Source: Berghia stephanieae
Lineage: Eukaryota > Mollusca > Gastropoda > Nudibranchia > Aeolidiidae
Direction: 5' to 3'
Assembly: GCA_034508935.3 (NCBI GenBank)
Contig: CM067443.1
Coordinates: forward strand, 126,353,349 to 126,417,348
Length of the DNA: 64,000 bases
Position 1 is the first letter of the stretch. Every line of letters starts with the position of its first letter. The position numbers and the translations under genes are program-made. The notes beneath the pieces were generated by a model, which saw only the letters and a program-made list of their open reading frames with translations, searched no databases and was not told the origin of the DNA. Of this stretch, positions 1 to 13,050 are shown piece by piece.

Positions 1-107
1 TGATTCGTTGGCATAAAAAAATAGTCAGGCAGTTTTTTTTAATGTCCTCACAATGACCGATTATTATGATAAATTATTCTCAACAAGGGAGGGGGGGGGG
101 GGGGCGG

Positions 108-178
108 GCGAAGTGGCCGAGTGGTTAAGGCATTGCACTGTGAACCAGAAGCTCCCGATTCGAGCCTCGCTTCAGGCA
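108..178 (+). repeat. tRNA-Ser/Leu-like pseudogene or SINE head
   Basis: A box TGGCCGAGTGG (114-124) and B box GATTCGAGCC (157-166) are close to Ser/Leu tRNA, followed by a T8 run. No variable arm and no paired anticodon stem, so not a functional tRNA. Preceded by a G-rich tract (89-110). Confidence 0.65.
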
Positions 179-487
179 CTTTCGTTTTTTTTCTTTGAGC
201 AAAATTATTAACCCCCAATCTGCTTACTTGGACAACATGTGTGATTCCTGTTGACATCAAACATCTTGTTTGATGAATTATATATTTTCCTTCGTGGAAT
301 GCCTAGGCGACAGTGTCTTATGATTTCGTGACGGAAGGGCATCATTTTTTAAAATATTCTCAATAAACATTGAGAAACTAGGGAGCAGGCACCGATGTGA
401 GCTGAATAAATGTGTATGAAAATGTGCCAGACAAAGCAAAAAAGAAAAAAAAAACAAGAAAAAAAAACCATCCCCCAAAAAATCAGT

Positions 488-556
488 CTACCTCGACTGG
501 GGATCGAACTTCAGACCTTCTGATTACTGGTCAGAAGTGCTACCATTACACACAAA
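488..556 (-). repeat. tRNA-like pseudogene
   Basis: The minus strand has a perfect 5-bp anticodon-type stem (TCTGA/TCAGA) around CCAGTAA, which would place AGT (Thr), and a B box AGTTCGATCC. The acceptor stem does not pair and position 33 is not T, so a pseudogene or SINE head. Confidence 0.5.
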
Positions 557-1454
557 AAATACAGTCGTCAATCAACTCCAACTGTCGTGCGATATGCCCT
601 ATGCAATTATTACAGTAATGACAATTTTATGGTAATCAAGCACAAATTCGTGAAAACTTGTTGGAACATTTTTTTCGATATCAACTTAATATCTGAAAAA
701 TAATTTTTTAAATCATTAATTTTCCAATGCCGATCATAACGACTTCTATTGGCAAGCAGTTAATGTTTTTCATCTGGTTTTTTTTTTTTAACATAGACAA
801 TGAGAGTGGGCAGAGGCTGGATAGCAACAATTATATACTTTTTGTATCCTTGGGAAAGACACGTTGGATATGCAGGACGAATATTATTACAAAGATAGCA
901 TTCGTGTAATAAGCTTGACAAACGATTTGTACTGTATGAAGTGGAAACTTGGTTGTATGTGGCTCAATGGGATGGGAGGGGGGGGGGGGGGTGGCAGAAT
1001 TGGAATTGTCAATACGTGCATTGTAAGAATGCCTTAAGGCTGCCAGAACCACAAGCTTCTAAGGCCCGTGTAAGTAGTTTTAATGTAAGGTATTGATTTT
1101 CGACGGCAACCGCATTAACGGCACTGATGGGTTTTAAACAACTTGGCAGATGAAAACGCCTAGGTATATAATATTGACTTTTGCCAGGATCAAAGGCAAA
1201 GCGTATCATCCTTGCTAGTACTATAGCAATATCGATCGTGTCCTGCGATAGTCTTAGACGTGAATTATACTTACTTATGTTACCCTGCCATTGTTTGTTT
1301 GTTTGTTTGATTGTTTGTGTTTTGTTTTTGTTTACTGTATTTGTTGGGAGGGTGTTGCTTTTATTATTTGTTGGGTTTTTTTAAGGAGGAGGGGGGGGGG
1401 TGTAAAGTTTTAATATTTTCTTGTTCCTTACTTTTAATTGATTTTGTTTTCCTT

Positions 1455-1456
<2 letters not shown>
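557..1456. other. Intergenic, no gene seen
   Basis: AT-rich DNA with T runs and a G run at 978-991. Short ORFs have no recognisable domains. Confidence 0.6.
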
Positions 1457-1534
<78 letters not shown>

Positions 1535-1543
1535 TTATCTATA

Positions 1544-1578
<35 letters not shown>

Positions 1579-1579
1579 A

Positions 1580-1634
<55 letters not shown>

Positions 1635-1647
1635 TTATCTATATATA

Positions 1648-1726
<79 letters not shown>

Positions 1727-1754
1727 TTATCTATATATCTATCTATCTATCTAT
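1457..1754. repeat. (ATCT)n microsatellite
   Basis: About 300 bp of TATC units with sparse T or A interruptions. Long ORFs reading YLSIYLSI are translations of the repeat. Confidence 0.98.
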
Positions 1755-2152
1755 GCTTTTGTTTTGTTTTTCTGTTTTTTTAATCATTTTTTTTTTTGGT
1801 CATAATAAAACAGAAAACAAATAATACGTGTAATGTGAATCTTGGAGGGTTCTGGCTGTGAATATGAAAATAGAAAGTAAGGAGAGAAAGAAGAAACTGA
1901 AGAGAAAGAGAGTGATTGAGAGAGATTGGCTTTGTATTTTATATGGCACATTATATGAAAGCTTTTGACCTGGTTCGAATCCTGTTATGTATAGCACCCA
2001 GTTGAGTACTTGGAAAAAGCTCACTATTCTTTTCTTATTCTCTCAATGTAACACAAAAGCGTCGTACCTTTTGGAAAGTGTCGGTGTTAGCCTAGATCCC
2101 TTGTCAAGAGTTTTGATCACGTTTTAGTCGTCACTGAGCTATATATAAAATT

Positions 2153-2196
<44 letters not shown>

Positions 2197-2205
2197 AGAG
2201 AAAAT

Positions 2206-2250
<45 letters not shown>
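2153..2250. repeat. (GA)n microsatellite
   Basis: Interrupted AG dinucleotide run. Confidence 0.97.
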
Positions 2251-2253
<3 letters not shown>

Positions 2254-2259
2254 GAAATT

Positions 2260-3545
2260 ATCTGCATTTCTCTGGATTCCGGGCCACGTGACTTCAGACA
2301 AATCTTAAATTTGAATGATTAAATTTATAAGATGAAATTGCTAAATTACAACAAACAAACATGTAAATCTTATTCGTCTTTTATTCTATCCAACAACAGG
2401 ATAAACAGGATAAACGTTTTTATCAATTGTTGTGAGACAATCATACCACAAAATATCTTATTGGTTTTGGTTGGCAGGTTATCATTTATCAATAATTATT
2501 CTTTGATATCTTATAAGTTTCGATTTTGGTGAAAATTGCGAGCTGAATTCATTATGTTGTCTCTTTGTTTTGTTTTGCTCAGTTTCGTTTATATAAAAAC
2601 AGTTGCTATTTTCTCTTGACGACGTTCAAATAAAAATAAACTATAATTAAACATGGGCACCAGTCGGACATCGCAATTCAAGTTAAATATGCTAGACATT
2701 GATGACTAAAAATTGTATTTTAAAAAAACACAAAATAATACCTTCAAAAATTAGGCAACAATACATATTATTTAGATACAGACTAATAAATCACCCTGCT
2801 TTTATCTACATTCTGACTAAATAAGTTTAATCGGTCATAATGGTAGAGATGATTCTAACATTTCTCACCTCAGCAAATACCAATCGAATTGTATTTACAA
2901 CTCATAACGACAGAGTAAAAAATCATTAACAAGAGATGAGAAAGTTTACATAATGTGTGTCCTGCATGGTTTCTGCCAAATGTTTTATTCACCAGTGACA
3001 GCATCATTTATTGGACATCAGATCGTTTTACAAATTCTAAGCAGCAAAACATATAGATCTTTCTGAAATTGTAAATATGAGCGAAAATGATTATAAACAC
3101 AGTCACTCCAATATGTTAAAACATGTTATAAGTGCCAAATAATACATTGCATGGATAATTTATAAATGTAATCATAACATGTATTTTTGTTTAAGAGCAA
3201 GTTACACTGGGTCATTGGTTGTTCCAAGATATTAACGAAATAAATAACAATGTGAAATTGAATGTAAGCTTCAATTTAATATACGAAAACATTTAAAATG
3301 GACGTTTCGGGTTTCTCCTTTATCAACAAAATATGATGAATGAAACACTACAGACGTATGCGATAATGTGGTAGTTGCGTTGTCCTTCAAGATTATCAAA
3401 TTATATCAACGACGTTAATGCAAGTTAAAATATCTGTTTACTTCCAAAGTTCTTACAGAGTTTGATCAGGTTATCCTATTTTAGAAAACGAAAAAAAAAA
3501 AAATTAAACGTTTTTATATTTGTGAAATAAATTGAGCTTTGTTTT
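2260..3545. other. Intergenic, nothing recognised
   Basis: Plain AT-rich sequence without repeats, long ORFs or RNA-like structure that I could support. Confidence 0.6.
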
Positions 3546-3549
3546 CAGC

Positions 3550-3845
3550 TTTTTTATTTAGCGCAATATCCACTAAACGTGCTCAAAGCGCTTTACCAGG
3601 GGTCCCTGGCCAACAGCAACACTTAAAATGTAGGACGTGACATGACGCCTGTTAGGCGATATTACTTTTTTTTCGGACAGAGACAACGCTGGAAACGGCC
3701 AGGTACTCATTTTACACCCTAGTACGGTGAGAGAATGTGAGTAAAGAGTCTTTTTCAAGGACTCAACTATGCGCCGAGCGAGGCTCGAACCCAGGACCTT
3801 CCGATCCGAAAGCGAGTGTCATACCACAAGACCACATAGCCGCAA
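3550..3845 (-). mobile_element. tRNA-derived SINE family A, full-length copy
   Basis: Minus strand: a tRNA-like head with A box in GTGGTCTTGTGGTATGAC and B box GGTTCGAGCC, followed by a ~200-bp body and a 3' end reading GCGCTTTGAGCACGTTTAGT then ATTGCGCTAAATAAA. The head most resembles tRNA-Pro (loop TTCGGAT). The AGCGCTTTGAG...GCGCTATATAAA type of 3' end is shared with CR1/L2-mobilised SINEs in many animals (family knowledge). Confidence 0.85.
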
Positions 3846-4481
3846 AAAGAGACAGCCCATTACATTATTCATTATTCTGTAACCATATTAGTGGTTAAAA
3901 GAGAAGTGGACGAATATTCAGAATGGTAACATAAAGACAGCAACACTCTGATGGGAAATTAAAAGACGCTTGTCTGATCTAACTTTGGCAAAAAAATTTC
4001 ATTACTTATTTGTGAATATATTATTTGCCAAGAGCTAACATCCGTATAGATCGACGTGCACTTATTTGCAGGTCTGATAGCCCAATTCCTTACGGGCTCG
4101 TCATCGGTTGTAATGGAAATCTAAAAAAAAAAAAAAAAAATACGCAAAATGTCCAATACAACAAAGTTAAACTAGGCCCATAAGGATATTCGGATGCCAG
4201 ACCTTCATATATGTACATATATGTACGTCGGTATAGATATATCTGATTTCGACGAGGAAAATAAGATGAAATGATATGATGAGATATGTTATAGTATTGT
4301 TTAATATAGTGCAACATAATTATATAGTATAATATAATATAATGCAGTATGTGCAATATAATGCAATATAATATAATACATTATATAATATAATATACTT
4401 TCGCGATCGGCGTAAAATGAATTGAAAATGTCGTTGTGCAAAAGAAAAAAAATGAATTAAAATCAGATAGATGTTTGTTGT

Positions 4482-5036
4482 TGTTTTTAATGGTTTTACG
4501 GCGCTTGCAAAACATTTAGGTTATATCAGCGACAGTAAAAAGAAGAAATTGGAATAGTCAAAATATTCTAGATTTACAATCAAAGCACCCTATAAAAAGT
4601 AAGAGAAGGGGGAATTGGTTCAAATATGGAATATGTATAGATTCCGAGAAAATACCATCACTGTACTTTGATCGAGACCATCTGATCTAGTCATCAGAAC
4701 AGGATTCCACAAAGAGGAATACACTCAAACGTATACAGAACACACCCAAAACAGAATATATAACTAACGATACATATCAGAGAAATAACAAGGAAAAAAA
4801 TACCACCCACAACAGAATATATAACTTACAATACATATCAGAGAAATAACAAGGAAAAAAAATACCTTCTCCCAACGCTATAACTAAGACTCCGAACAGG
4901 ATTGGGACAAAACTAAGTGATCCTATTCCAAGACAAAGACAGAAAGCAACTAGAAAAACAGATATAAAGGGATAGAAGACATAGCGTGACCTCCTAACTA
5001 CTATGGGAGGTCAAAGGACCCCGCCCAGCAATCTAA
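4482..5036 (-). repeat. Unclassified ~0.5-kb repeat family D, copy 1
   Basis: Plus-strand view: starts GGTTTTACGGCGCTTGCAAA, ends ACTATGGGAGGTCA...CCGCCCAG. I assign minus orientation because the GGTTTTACGG side abuts T-rich DNA (TTGTTGTTTTTAA), which reads as an A-rich 3' tail on the minus strand. It contains a local ~62-bp tandem duplication at about 4,746-4,871. No ORF, no terminal inverted repeat and no tRNA boxes seen. Confidence 0.75.
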
Positions 5037-5039
5037 TAG

Positions 5040-6530
5040 ATGACCTGCCTCAATAAAATTTGAAAATTTTCCCTAAGTTTGGGAAGGGCTTTATATTTTG
5101 GTCTTCTCCCCTTATATATCTCTCCGTTTTTCATTGACGTTTCTTTTAATTGTCGTCAAGGTTTGTTATCTTTACGAATAGGAACTTGATACCAAAAAAT
5201 GTTCTTTAAAAATTACAAACAAATTTAAATGGAAAAGAACACATGCAATTCCATAAAGAAAACCAATGCTGATGACCAAATGTCTATTGATAACAATTGA
5301 TAATTGTTTGAAATAACCAAACTCAGCGATATGTCAAAGGCAACAACACTGGAGTTCAGATAATAGACACTTAGATAACCACGCCTCTCGGACAGTCGTC
5401 ATATTTTAAATAATGGCAGTGATTGGTTGACATAGATAACTGCACACGCTTTACTATCGATGGTATGTGTCTTAATAAAATATCTAGACCCTACTGTTCT
5501 ACCGCCTGATCGATAGAACCAACACAGAAAACTATGTGTAAAGTCAAACGTTTATAATAATATGATCAAGAAAATCGTGTGATAACTGGTCACCCATTTG
5601 GCGGTATAAAAACAAATATAATGATCAGAGAGAGGTCGATTTCATTCAAGTTATTGTTCATAAACAACCAACAATGTTTGTCCGAGCACGTGTGAAGGCG
5701 TGTCACAAATTCAATGTTTTGATTAGTAAAAAATCTACAGGCTCGAAGCTTCTGACTTCAGGACAAAATCCATTTCTAAGCGGTATCATATCGGCATGAA
5801 CTAGATCCTTGAGCTTGACTTTATAGGCACAAAAATGGCACTTGGGGTAAATTTAGATTAGCTATGATGGAGAATAAATACAATTTATTACATTGTATAA
5901 AAACTGAAAGATCGTATTTCTTATCATAATGTCAATTCTAAATTCCCTTTTCGGGATAAACTTCATCATGCCGACATATTACTAACGTTTGGAGCAGGTA
6001 AGTTACATTTCAATTCAGTATTAGTAGGAGTTTCCTTACAATTCGCATAGTATTCCATTGCGTGATCTATCCATAATAAGCATTATTTATTTGATTTTTG
6101 ATAAAACATCCTTTAAATTTTATTTTAATCTCATTCAAATCATATTTGAAATTGATAAAAATATATTCATAAAACAAAATCCAAAAGTCATATAGAGAGC
6201 TATTGGGGTTTTCCATATTATTTTATCTGATGATTGCAACAAAAAAAATGGAAAAACGGAATTTGAAAAATAAGTGTACTTAATCACTTTCAAGGACAGT
6301 AATTCCTATACACGACACCGGATTGCTTCAAAACAAATAATTTTGAATTAAAAAGAAAAGTATTCTTTAACACAGCATCGGTGAAAATGTGCCCCAAGGA
6401 AAGAATCATTTTCTGTAGCGAAACTGCTGGAAGCGACAGTGTGGATTTCATATGTGTTGAGAAAATGACGTTTTAATTCATAAATTCGTGATTAATCCTT
6501 GAAAATGCAAAGGTGGCTAACTTAAGAAAT
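5040..6530. other. Intergenic with weak gene-like signals
   Basis: TATAAAAA at 5,606-5,613 is followed by an ORF from 5,673 (MFVRARVKACHKFNVL, 41 codons). A perfect donor CAG/GTAAGT sits at 5,998, and an acceptor TTAACACAG at 6,375 leads to a short Cys-bearing open stretch. These do not assemble into one convincing gene. A diverged copy of 5,505-5,650 lies at 13,390-13,505. Confidence 0.35.
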
Positions 6531-6534
6531 TAAA

Positions 6535-6674
6535 AATTAAAAAAATAATAAAAGAAAATTTAAAAATTAAAAAAAAATTTTTAATAATGAAAAAAAAAAA
6601 ATTAAACAAAAAAAAAAAATTTTTTATTTTTTTTTAAAAATAAATAAATAAATAAATAAATAAAAAAAAAACAA

Positions 6675-6763
<89 letters not shown>

Positions 6764-6765
6764 TG
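6535..6765. repeat. A-rich tract and (TA)n
   Basis: Poly-A with AAAT units followed by TATA dinucleotides (6,707-6,763). Confidence 0.95.
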
Positions 6766-7035
6766 CTGCTTTTGCTTTCAGAGTAAATCCATTACTTGGT
6801 TGTGGTGAAATAAGAGATAAGAAGACATGACAAAAATCCATGCAAGAATATCCGTTTTTAGATTAATCCAGGGATTTACTAGAATATCAACACATTTACA
6901 TTGCTATTTTCTAACATATTTTGTCAACGCTTCATAAAACTTCTTATAGATTTTATAAGTCGAGTCTACCTGTTACAAATTTATGTCTGGAAAAGTGTTG
7001 GGCGGAGAAAGAAGGGGCGAATGGCTGAAGAACGA

Positions 7036-7036
<1 letters not shown>

Positions 7037-7076
<40 letters not shown>

Positions 7077-7196
7077 TTTGTTTTTATAATTGGTTGTTTG
7101 TTTTTTTGGTTATTGTTTTTGTTGTTGTTTTTTTATTTATTTTTTTTATTTATTTATTTATTTTTTTTTTTTTTTTTTTGGGGGGGGGGGGGGGGT
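7037..7196. repeat. (TG)n, T-rich tract and 17-base G run
   Basis: TG dinucleotides at 7,037-7,072, T-rich DNA, then an uninterrupted G run near 7,180-7,196. Confidence 0.95.
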
Positions 7197-7511
7197 GTTT
7201 TGTTTGTTTGTCTGCATGTAAAAGGCTGTGCTTTTGAGAGCTAATCCGTTAATATCAAAACTCCATCGAAAGAAGATATTTAAAAATTCCATAAGAAAAC
7301 ACACAGTAAATGTTCATATGATGAGCTTCCTACTTAGAAAATGTAACAATCCCGCATCACATGCATATCCCGATCGCTGCAAAAGTCGAGACATGTAATG
7401 ATATTTGACAAACAACACTAAAATTGCATCCAACGAGCAGTTTAGTTCAAATTCAGATCCAATAATGACAATGAAAGTAAGAAATATTATATCACCATTA
7501 TCCATCTAACT

Positions 7512-7883
7512 TTGTCTCCACAACTCAGTAGCAATGGCAGCAGTAATCGCGATCTTTACAACGGTTTCCACAATCTGCACACAGAGCTCCCATCTCTCAA
7601 CAACGTCAACTCCGTACTTCAAAACATTCTCACAATATTCTTGCCTTTCTCTACGCCACCATTTCATCCTTACCGATTCCATTTCAATCCTTTAGCACTT
7701 AAATATAATCCCATGACGCATTATAAACTCAACTTTCACCATACACTTCCGTTTCTACAATCACAATCCAACACACCACATCGTGATATATCCTTGCAGA
7801 CATACAACTCTCCCCCTCCCACATACAGAGACCACCAACCCCCAACCATCCAGCCAGTCAACCAATCTAAAATACGTCTTTGA
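7512..7883 (+). CDS. Unrecognised 123-codon ORF, probably not a host gene
   Basis: Pro-, Asn- and His-rich, without a known domain (starts MSPQLSSNGSSNRDLYNGFH). The DNA is unusually C-rich for the window. A conspicuous block follows (GGACCCGGGGGACGCTCC, 7,889-7,906) and an AATAAA at about 8,076. It could be the 3' part of an old retroelement. Low confidence. Confidence 0.2.
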   Translation: MSPQLSSNGSSNRDLYNGFHNLHTELPSLNNVNSVLQNILTIFLPFSTPPFHPYRFHFNPLALKYNPMTHYKLNFHHTLPFLQSQSNTPHRDISLQTYNSPPPTYRDHQPPTIQPVNQSKIRL

Positions 7884-8109
7884 AGAAGGACCCGGGGGAC
7901 GCTCCTTTCTCAGACGAAGGAATCCATAATTCTATCAAACCAAAGTCCCAAGAGAAGCATCTCTTTAGACAACGGAAGAGAGTTCAACGATGAAAAGGGA
8001 GACGTCAGTGAGATCATTGTAGTCTTTCAAATGAGTGAAATACACATCATGTGTGTACTTGCTAAATTAGTGACAATAAAATCCATTGTCAGTTTCATTC
8101 ATAAACGGT

Positions 8110-8890
8110 GCATGGTCAAGTAGTTAGATGTCCTGACCATAACCATTAGGTCAGATATTCAACACTCCCCCCCCCCCTCCCCCACTCCATCACCCTTCCT
8201 ACCTTTCATCCCCGTTTATCTTTTATCCTCTTCACTTTAATACGCGTGATTGTAACTACAACCATGATTATTTCTGTTAACTTTCTCTGTATTTATAGAG
8301 GAAGTCATTTTCAAATTTAGGATTTAAAACAATTTGTCATCAGATTAAGCTCCAACTTTCATACATTATGAGTCGTAAGGAGTGGATGAAATTTCAGTAA
8401 CAACGGATTATCGGGATTGTCAATAATCCGAATATCTTGACAGTCCAAAACTGGTGAGTTGAGGACGGGTTTATTCGCTTTTATATGAAAGATTGGATAC
8501 CAATAACTAATTTGGAAATTACTTACAATGGACATTATGATTCAATGCTCAAGACTCACTGAGAAAATGCAGGCATAACTTCATCCAACACCCAACTGAC
8601 AGGTTGTCTATGACAAGTTCTTTTAGTTTTTTGATTCTTCTTCAATGTTAAGTTTAGTGAGCCTGGTCAATGAGCATATTATATGCATGTCAATAATCCC
8701 AAATCATATGGTTTGACCAAACTATTCCACTCATTCCAAGTATCAATGAGTACCTGAGCGTGACAGGTAATACAAGAGAGTGACACAAATGGCACACATT
8801 GAGAGGCTTGTATTGCACAAACTATAAATGGGTTTTCATGTGGCCCGCAGTGAAAATGAATATGCACTGTGGCGACATAAATAAATAAAT
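8110..8890. other. Intergenic, nothing recognised
   Basis: Contains a C-rich stretch near 8,166-8,184 and otherwise unremarkable DNA. Confidence 0.55.
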
Positions 8891-8896
8891 ATTCTT

Positions 8897-8967
8897 TTTT
8901 AATTAATTAATTAATTAATTAATTAATTAATTAATAATAATAATAATAATAATAAGAAGAAAAAAAA

Positions 8968-8998
<31 letters not shown>

Positions 8999-9056
8999 AA
9001 GAGAAGAAGAAGAAGAAAAGAATAATAATAATATAATAATAATAATAATAATAATA

Positions 9057-9149
<93 letters not shown>

Positions 9150-9153
9150 AATA

Positions 9154-9232
<79 letters not shown>

Positions 9233-9245
9233 TAAATAATAATAA
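8897..9245. repeat. (TTAA)n, (GAA)n and (ATA)n compound microsatellite
   Basis: A TTAA tetranucleotide run changes to GAA and then a long AAT run; low-complexity ORFs here are spurious. Confidence 0.97.
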
Positions 9246-9649
9246 GTAAGCCATTAAAGAATACATTTTGAGAATTTCGCTCTATATTTTTTAAAATTCT
9301 ATCATTCCAACTCATTTCAATTTTTAACTTTTTCGCAAGTAATTTTACGATCCTTGGTTTTACTGGGTCTCAAATCAAATTAAAATATGTGAATTTATGT
9401 TTACTTATAAGCCTAAGTAACCTTTTGGTTTCATGAAAACTTGAGATTGATATTGTTTGCTCATACTTGCAAATTGAGAAGCCCTGGTTGAATCGCTATG
9501 AATGCTCTCATGGTCAGGGTAATCTTAAACCCACTGTTATAAGGTTTTTAAGAATATTGTGTAGATTAATCCCACCGTCAACTGACATAGACTGACAGAG
9601 TCAAACACTTCAACCGAACACGATAATTAGGAAAACAGCGAATAAGTAT

Positions 9650-12190
9650 AAGACCCAAAGAGTCAATCTAAAAATAGAAATTCAAAGAGACAAACACATG
9701 AACTCAAATTACACATTAATCTTGAAAGTCTTAAAAACTAGACTTTGCGACAAATTTTAATGGAAAGCGACGAAATTGGTGTGATACTGGCTACGAAACC
9801 TGGCTAGATGGAACATTAAAAAATCCATTGCTCGAAATTGACGGATTTGAAATATTATACCGAAAAAAAAAAAGTCAGAGCAAGCGATAGGACAAGGAGA
9901 TGGAGTCGTGATTTTTTAAAGAAATATTTGGATAGTGAGGTCATAAATGTGAAAAGCATTTACACCCAGAACCAGTATTTTGCAAAATTACGACCGACGG
10001 TTCAAATAAGAAAGACTTACTCGTAGGATCAGTTTATAGACCACCAGACAGCGACAAAATAACCACAATAAAATCAATTGCATCAACACTCAAATAGACG
10101 GTTCATATAAAAAAAAAAAAAAAAAAAAAAACACAACACAATAGGCATTCTCTTCACGAACAATCCAGGACTTATTGTTGAACAAAATCTACACATTGAA
10201 ATAGGAGACCACGGTGCAGTATCGATAACACCAGCACTGAGACCAAAGAGAATAAAGAAACTGCCTCACAGAATTTACCTTGGGAAGAAATGCGATCTAG
10301 CAGTCATGAAAAAGAAATGAGAGACTTCGATAGAACGTTCACTCAAATATATAATAACACCAATGTAGACATTGCTGAAACATGTGGAATGAAACCAAAG
10401 AAAAGTTTAAAGCAATACTCGACAACCGTGTACTAATAAAATTCACAACCAGATGCCACCAACAGCCTTACTGCATTGAAGGTAAAACAAGTATGCCAGT
10501 GAGCTTGTTGAACAGCTCATTCCCAGTTTATAAAAATCATGTTTGACAATGCAAACATAATTTTTAAAAAAAACTATAGATAGACATAAAGAGTAAGAAT
10601 CAGGACCGAACAGGCATATCCGACTTGAAGAACACAACAAAGTAATCCAAGATGCAACAGAAAAAGCGAATACAATCAACAAACAATTTGCGCCCGTTTT
10701 TTCTAACCCACAATCTGAAATCGTTATTGGTGGTGACGATGAAAAGTACCCTAAAATGCCAAACACCATAAATGATAAAAAGTCACAGACCCAGACGAGA
10801 TGACTGGAAATTTAAATTACAAGCAAAGGAAACTCTTGAAATGTACCCAAGCCTCTCTTGACCAACGCCAGATGAGTAGAAAGCTACAAAACAATGCCAC
10901 TGTTTAAGAAGGGAGACAAATCGAAGGTAGAAAATTACAAACCCATATCATTAACATCAATAAGTTGCAAATTCTTAGAGCGCATTTTACACATCCATGT
11001 CGTGGACGTGGACCACGTTGAAGACCACGGTATTTATTACAACACTGAAGATGTCTTTAAGTTTAAGCAACAACACAAACAAGTTGTCAATCTCAGCGAA
11101 TAACGACAATCAACTCAACAACAGAAGTCGAGATTGATTCAGTACTCCTTGATTTCTCAAAAGCTATTGATAAAGCTCAACCTTCAAGCCTTTCGAAGAA
11201 TGGAGTTTCGGGCAAAATACATTAATGGATCAAATCCTTCCTTCTAGGCAGAATCTAAACTGTACTTGTAGATGGAATGGAATTACTCACAACACATCCA
11301 ATCTGGAGTTGTCAAGAGTACACTTTGGGCCCACTACTATTTCTTATCTACAAAAATGGCATCGACAGACACTTAACACCAGGAACCAAACTACAACTTT
11401 TGTAGACGACAGTTACCTACGCAAAGAAATAATAGGCCAAGACGATAACAAAGTTCTCCAAAAAGATTTAGACTGCTTACAACGATGGGAAAAGAACTAA
11501 AAATGGAATTCCATCCAGACAATAAATGCCACGTTTTGTGAATATCAAACAAAGGTATTCGATAAAGTAAGCCTATTATATACACGAAAAGAAGCTGCAA
11601 GAAACCAACTATGCGAAATACGAGGAAATACTTGATTTAATTGACTGCAAGCTTCAATGGAAAGAGCAAAACAAAGCTGTATGCAGAAAGCCAAATTATA
11701 TCATACTTGGCTTCCTTAAAAAAATACATGGACATGTTCAGCAGCAATAAAAAAAAGATCTATATGACATTTGCCAGATCGATTCTACATCCAAAAAAAA
11801 TCAAATAGAAAGCATAGACAAAGTACAGAAGGATGCAACAAGACACGTAGAAAAAAACAACTCTCCAAAGGCAGCACAGGAGCCAACATGAAAATGCTGG
11901 GAAAGCTTCCCTGGTCAACCAAAGAAAAAGACCTAAACTCACTGTTTTCCAAGGGAATAAATAGTATTCCGTAATCAAAATATCCACAAGACAACGAACA
12001 ATTAATGGAAATACAACAGGCTTTATGGCCTCCAAATGCCCAACATCCCGCAATCAAATGTCGATAGCCACCCGTACTCTTTTTTTCACTAACACCATCC
12101 ATCTGTAGATAAGCGTTCCATATTTATTTAAATGTTCTTAGCAGCGTAGTCTTAGTCTAACAAATGTTTTTGTTATTGTAATTGTCGACA
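9650..12190 (+). mobile_element. Degenerate Jockey/CR1-like LINE with endonuclease and reverse transcriptase remnants
   Basis: Endonuclease traces: ETWLDGTLKNPLLEIDGFEI near 9,800-9,860 and VGSVYRPPDSD near 10,020-10,060. RT traces: LFKKGDKSKVENYKPISLTS (10,900-10,960), GPLLFLIYKNGID (11,327-11,365), FVDDS in the palm (11,398-11,412), then QDDNKVLQKDLDCLQRWEK. The C-terminal part (PWSTKEKDLNSLF, 11,910-11,950) shows the usual late RT region. The pieces lie in different frames with many stops and shifts, so it is dead. It ends in a (GAA)n run at 12,190, the microsatellite-type tail common in CR1-like LINEs. Clade assignment is by motif style only. Confidence 0.85.
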
Positions 12191-12217
12191 AGAAGAAGAA
12201 GAAGAAGAAGAAGAAGA

Positions 12218-12298
<81 letters not shown>

Positions 12299-12301
12299 AG
12301 G
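12190..12301. repeat. (GAA)n then (GA)n
   Basis: Begins as the likely tail of the LINE at 9,650-12,190, then turns into GA dinucleotides and a G run. Confidence 0.95.
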
Positions 12302-12951
12302 GAGGAGCCAACTCTGGATTTTAGAATAAGAATGTTAAAAAATTCTTTGGCACTTGAGGTCATACGATATCTCATTATTTATTTGTTCAATCAGTCATTA
12401 TTTTACTCACCCAAACCACCCGCCCTCCCCCAGCCTCCTCTTCTGACTGTATTTATGTGTGCGTCCGAGTGTTTGGAATGCATATCCCGATCCCATTGTT
12501 CGATTTGAGCTTCAAAGGGAACGGATTATTTCTGATATATCTCCTTTGTCCAATCAACATTGATCTGGTAGCTGCGCCTATAGATAGAACGAAGATGACG
12601 TCACTCAAGCCTTTATTATTGTATTTTGCCATCCGCGTTTATGAGTAATGCTCACTGAACTGTATTAATCTGACTATAAACGTTCATGGATACACACAGT
12701 TTTGTGTGTTGGTCCGTTATACTTCCGGATGGCAATGTTATGAGCTTCTTAGCCAAGTGCATACTATCTATTGGAGAAGGAACGTGTTTTACGATTGATC
12801 AAAAGGGGAGCAACTACATAAATCGTGGGGGGTAAAAACAAAATAAAAATCCGGCTTCGTGGGCCTTACTGCTGTTTATAACCACGACAGGCCATGCCAG
12901 TTACATATCTGAAAATATTTTTTAGCAAACATGTTTATTGTTTAAGAACTC

Positions 12952-12954
<3 letters not shown>

Positions 12955-13050
<96 letters not shown>
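12955..13050. repeat. (CT)n microsatellite
   Basis: CT run with two single-base interruptions, followed by TATGTGTGTG. Confidence 0.97.

Noticed and set aside
108-178. Functional tRNA-Ser/Leu gene
   Set aside because: A and B boxes are good but the cloverleaf does not pair and the variable arm is missing; a pseudogene or SINE head fits better. The same reasoning was applied to the units at 41.6, 42.2 and 42.7 kb.
1311-1824. Long ORFs of YLSI repeats
   Set aside because: Direct translation of the (ATCT)n microsatellite; no non-repeat coding sequence.
8923-9315. 111-130 codon ORFs of Leu, Ile and Tyr runs
   Set aside because: Translations of (AAT)n and (GAA)n repeats; the same applies to 19,323-19,706, 21,738-21,978, 49,960-50,277 and 53,928-54,353.
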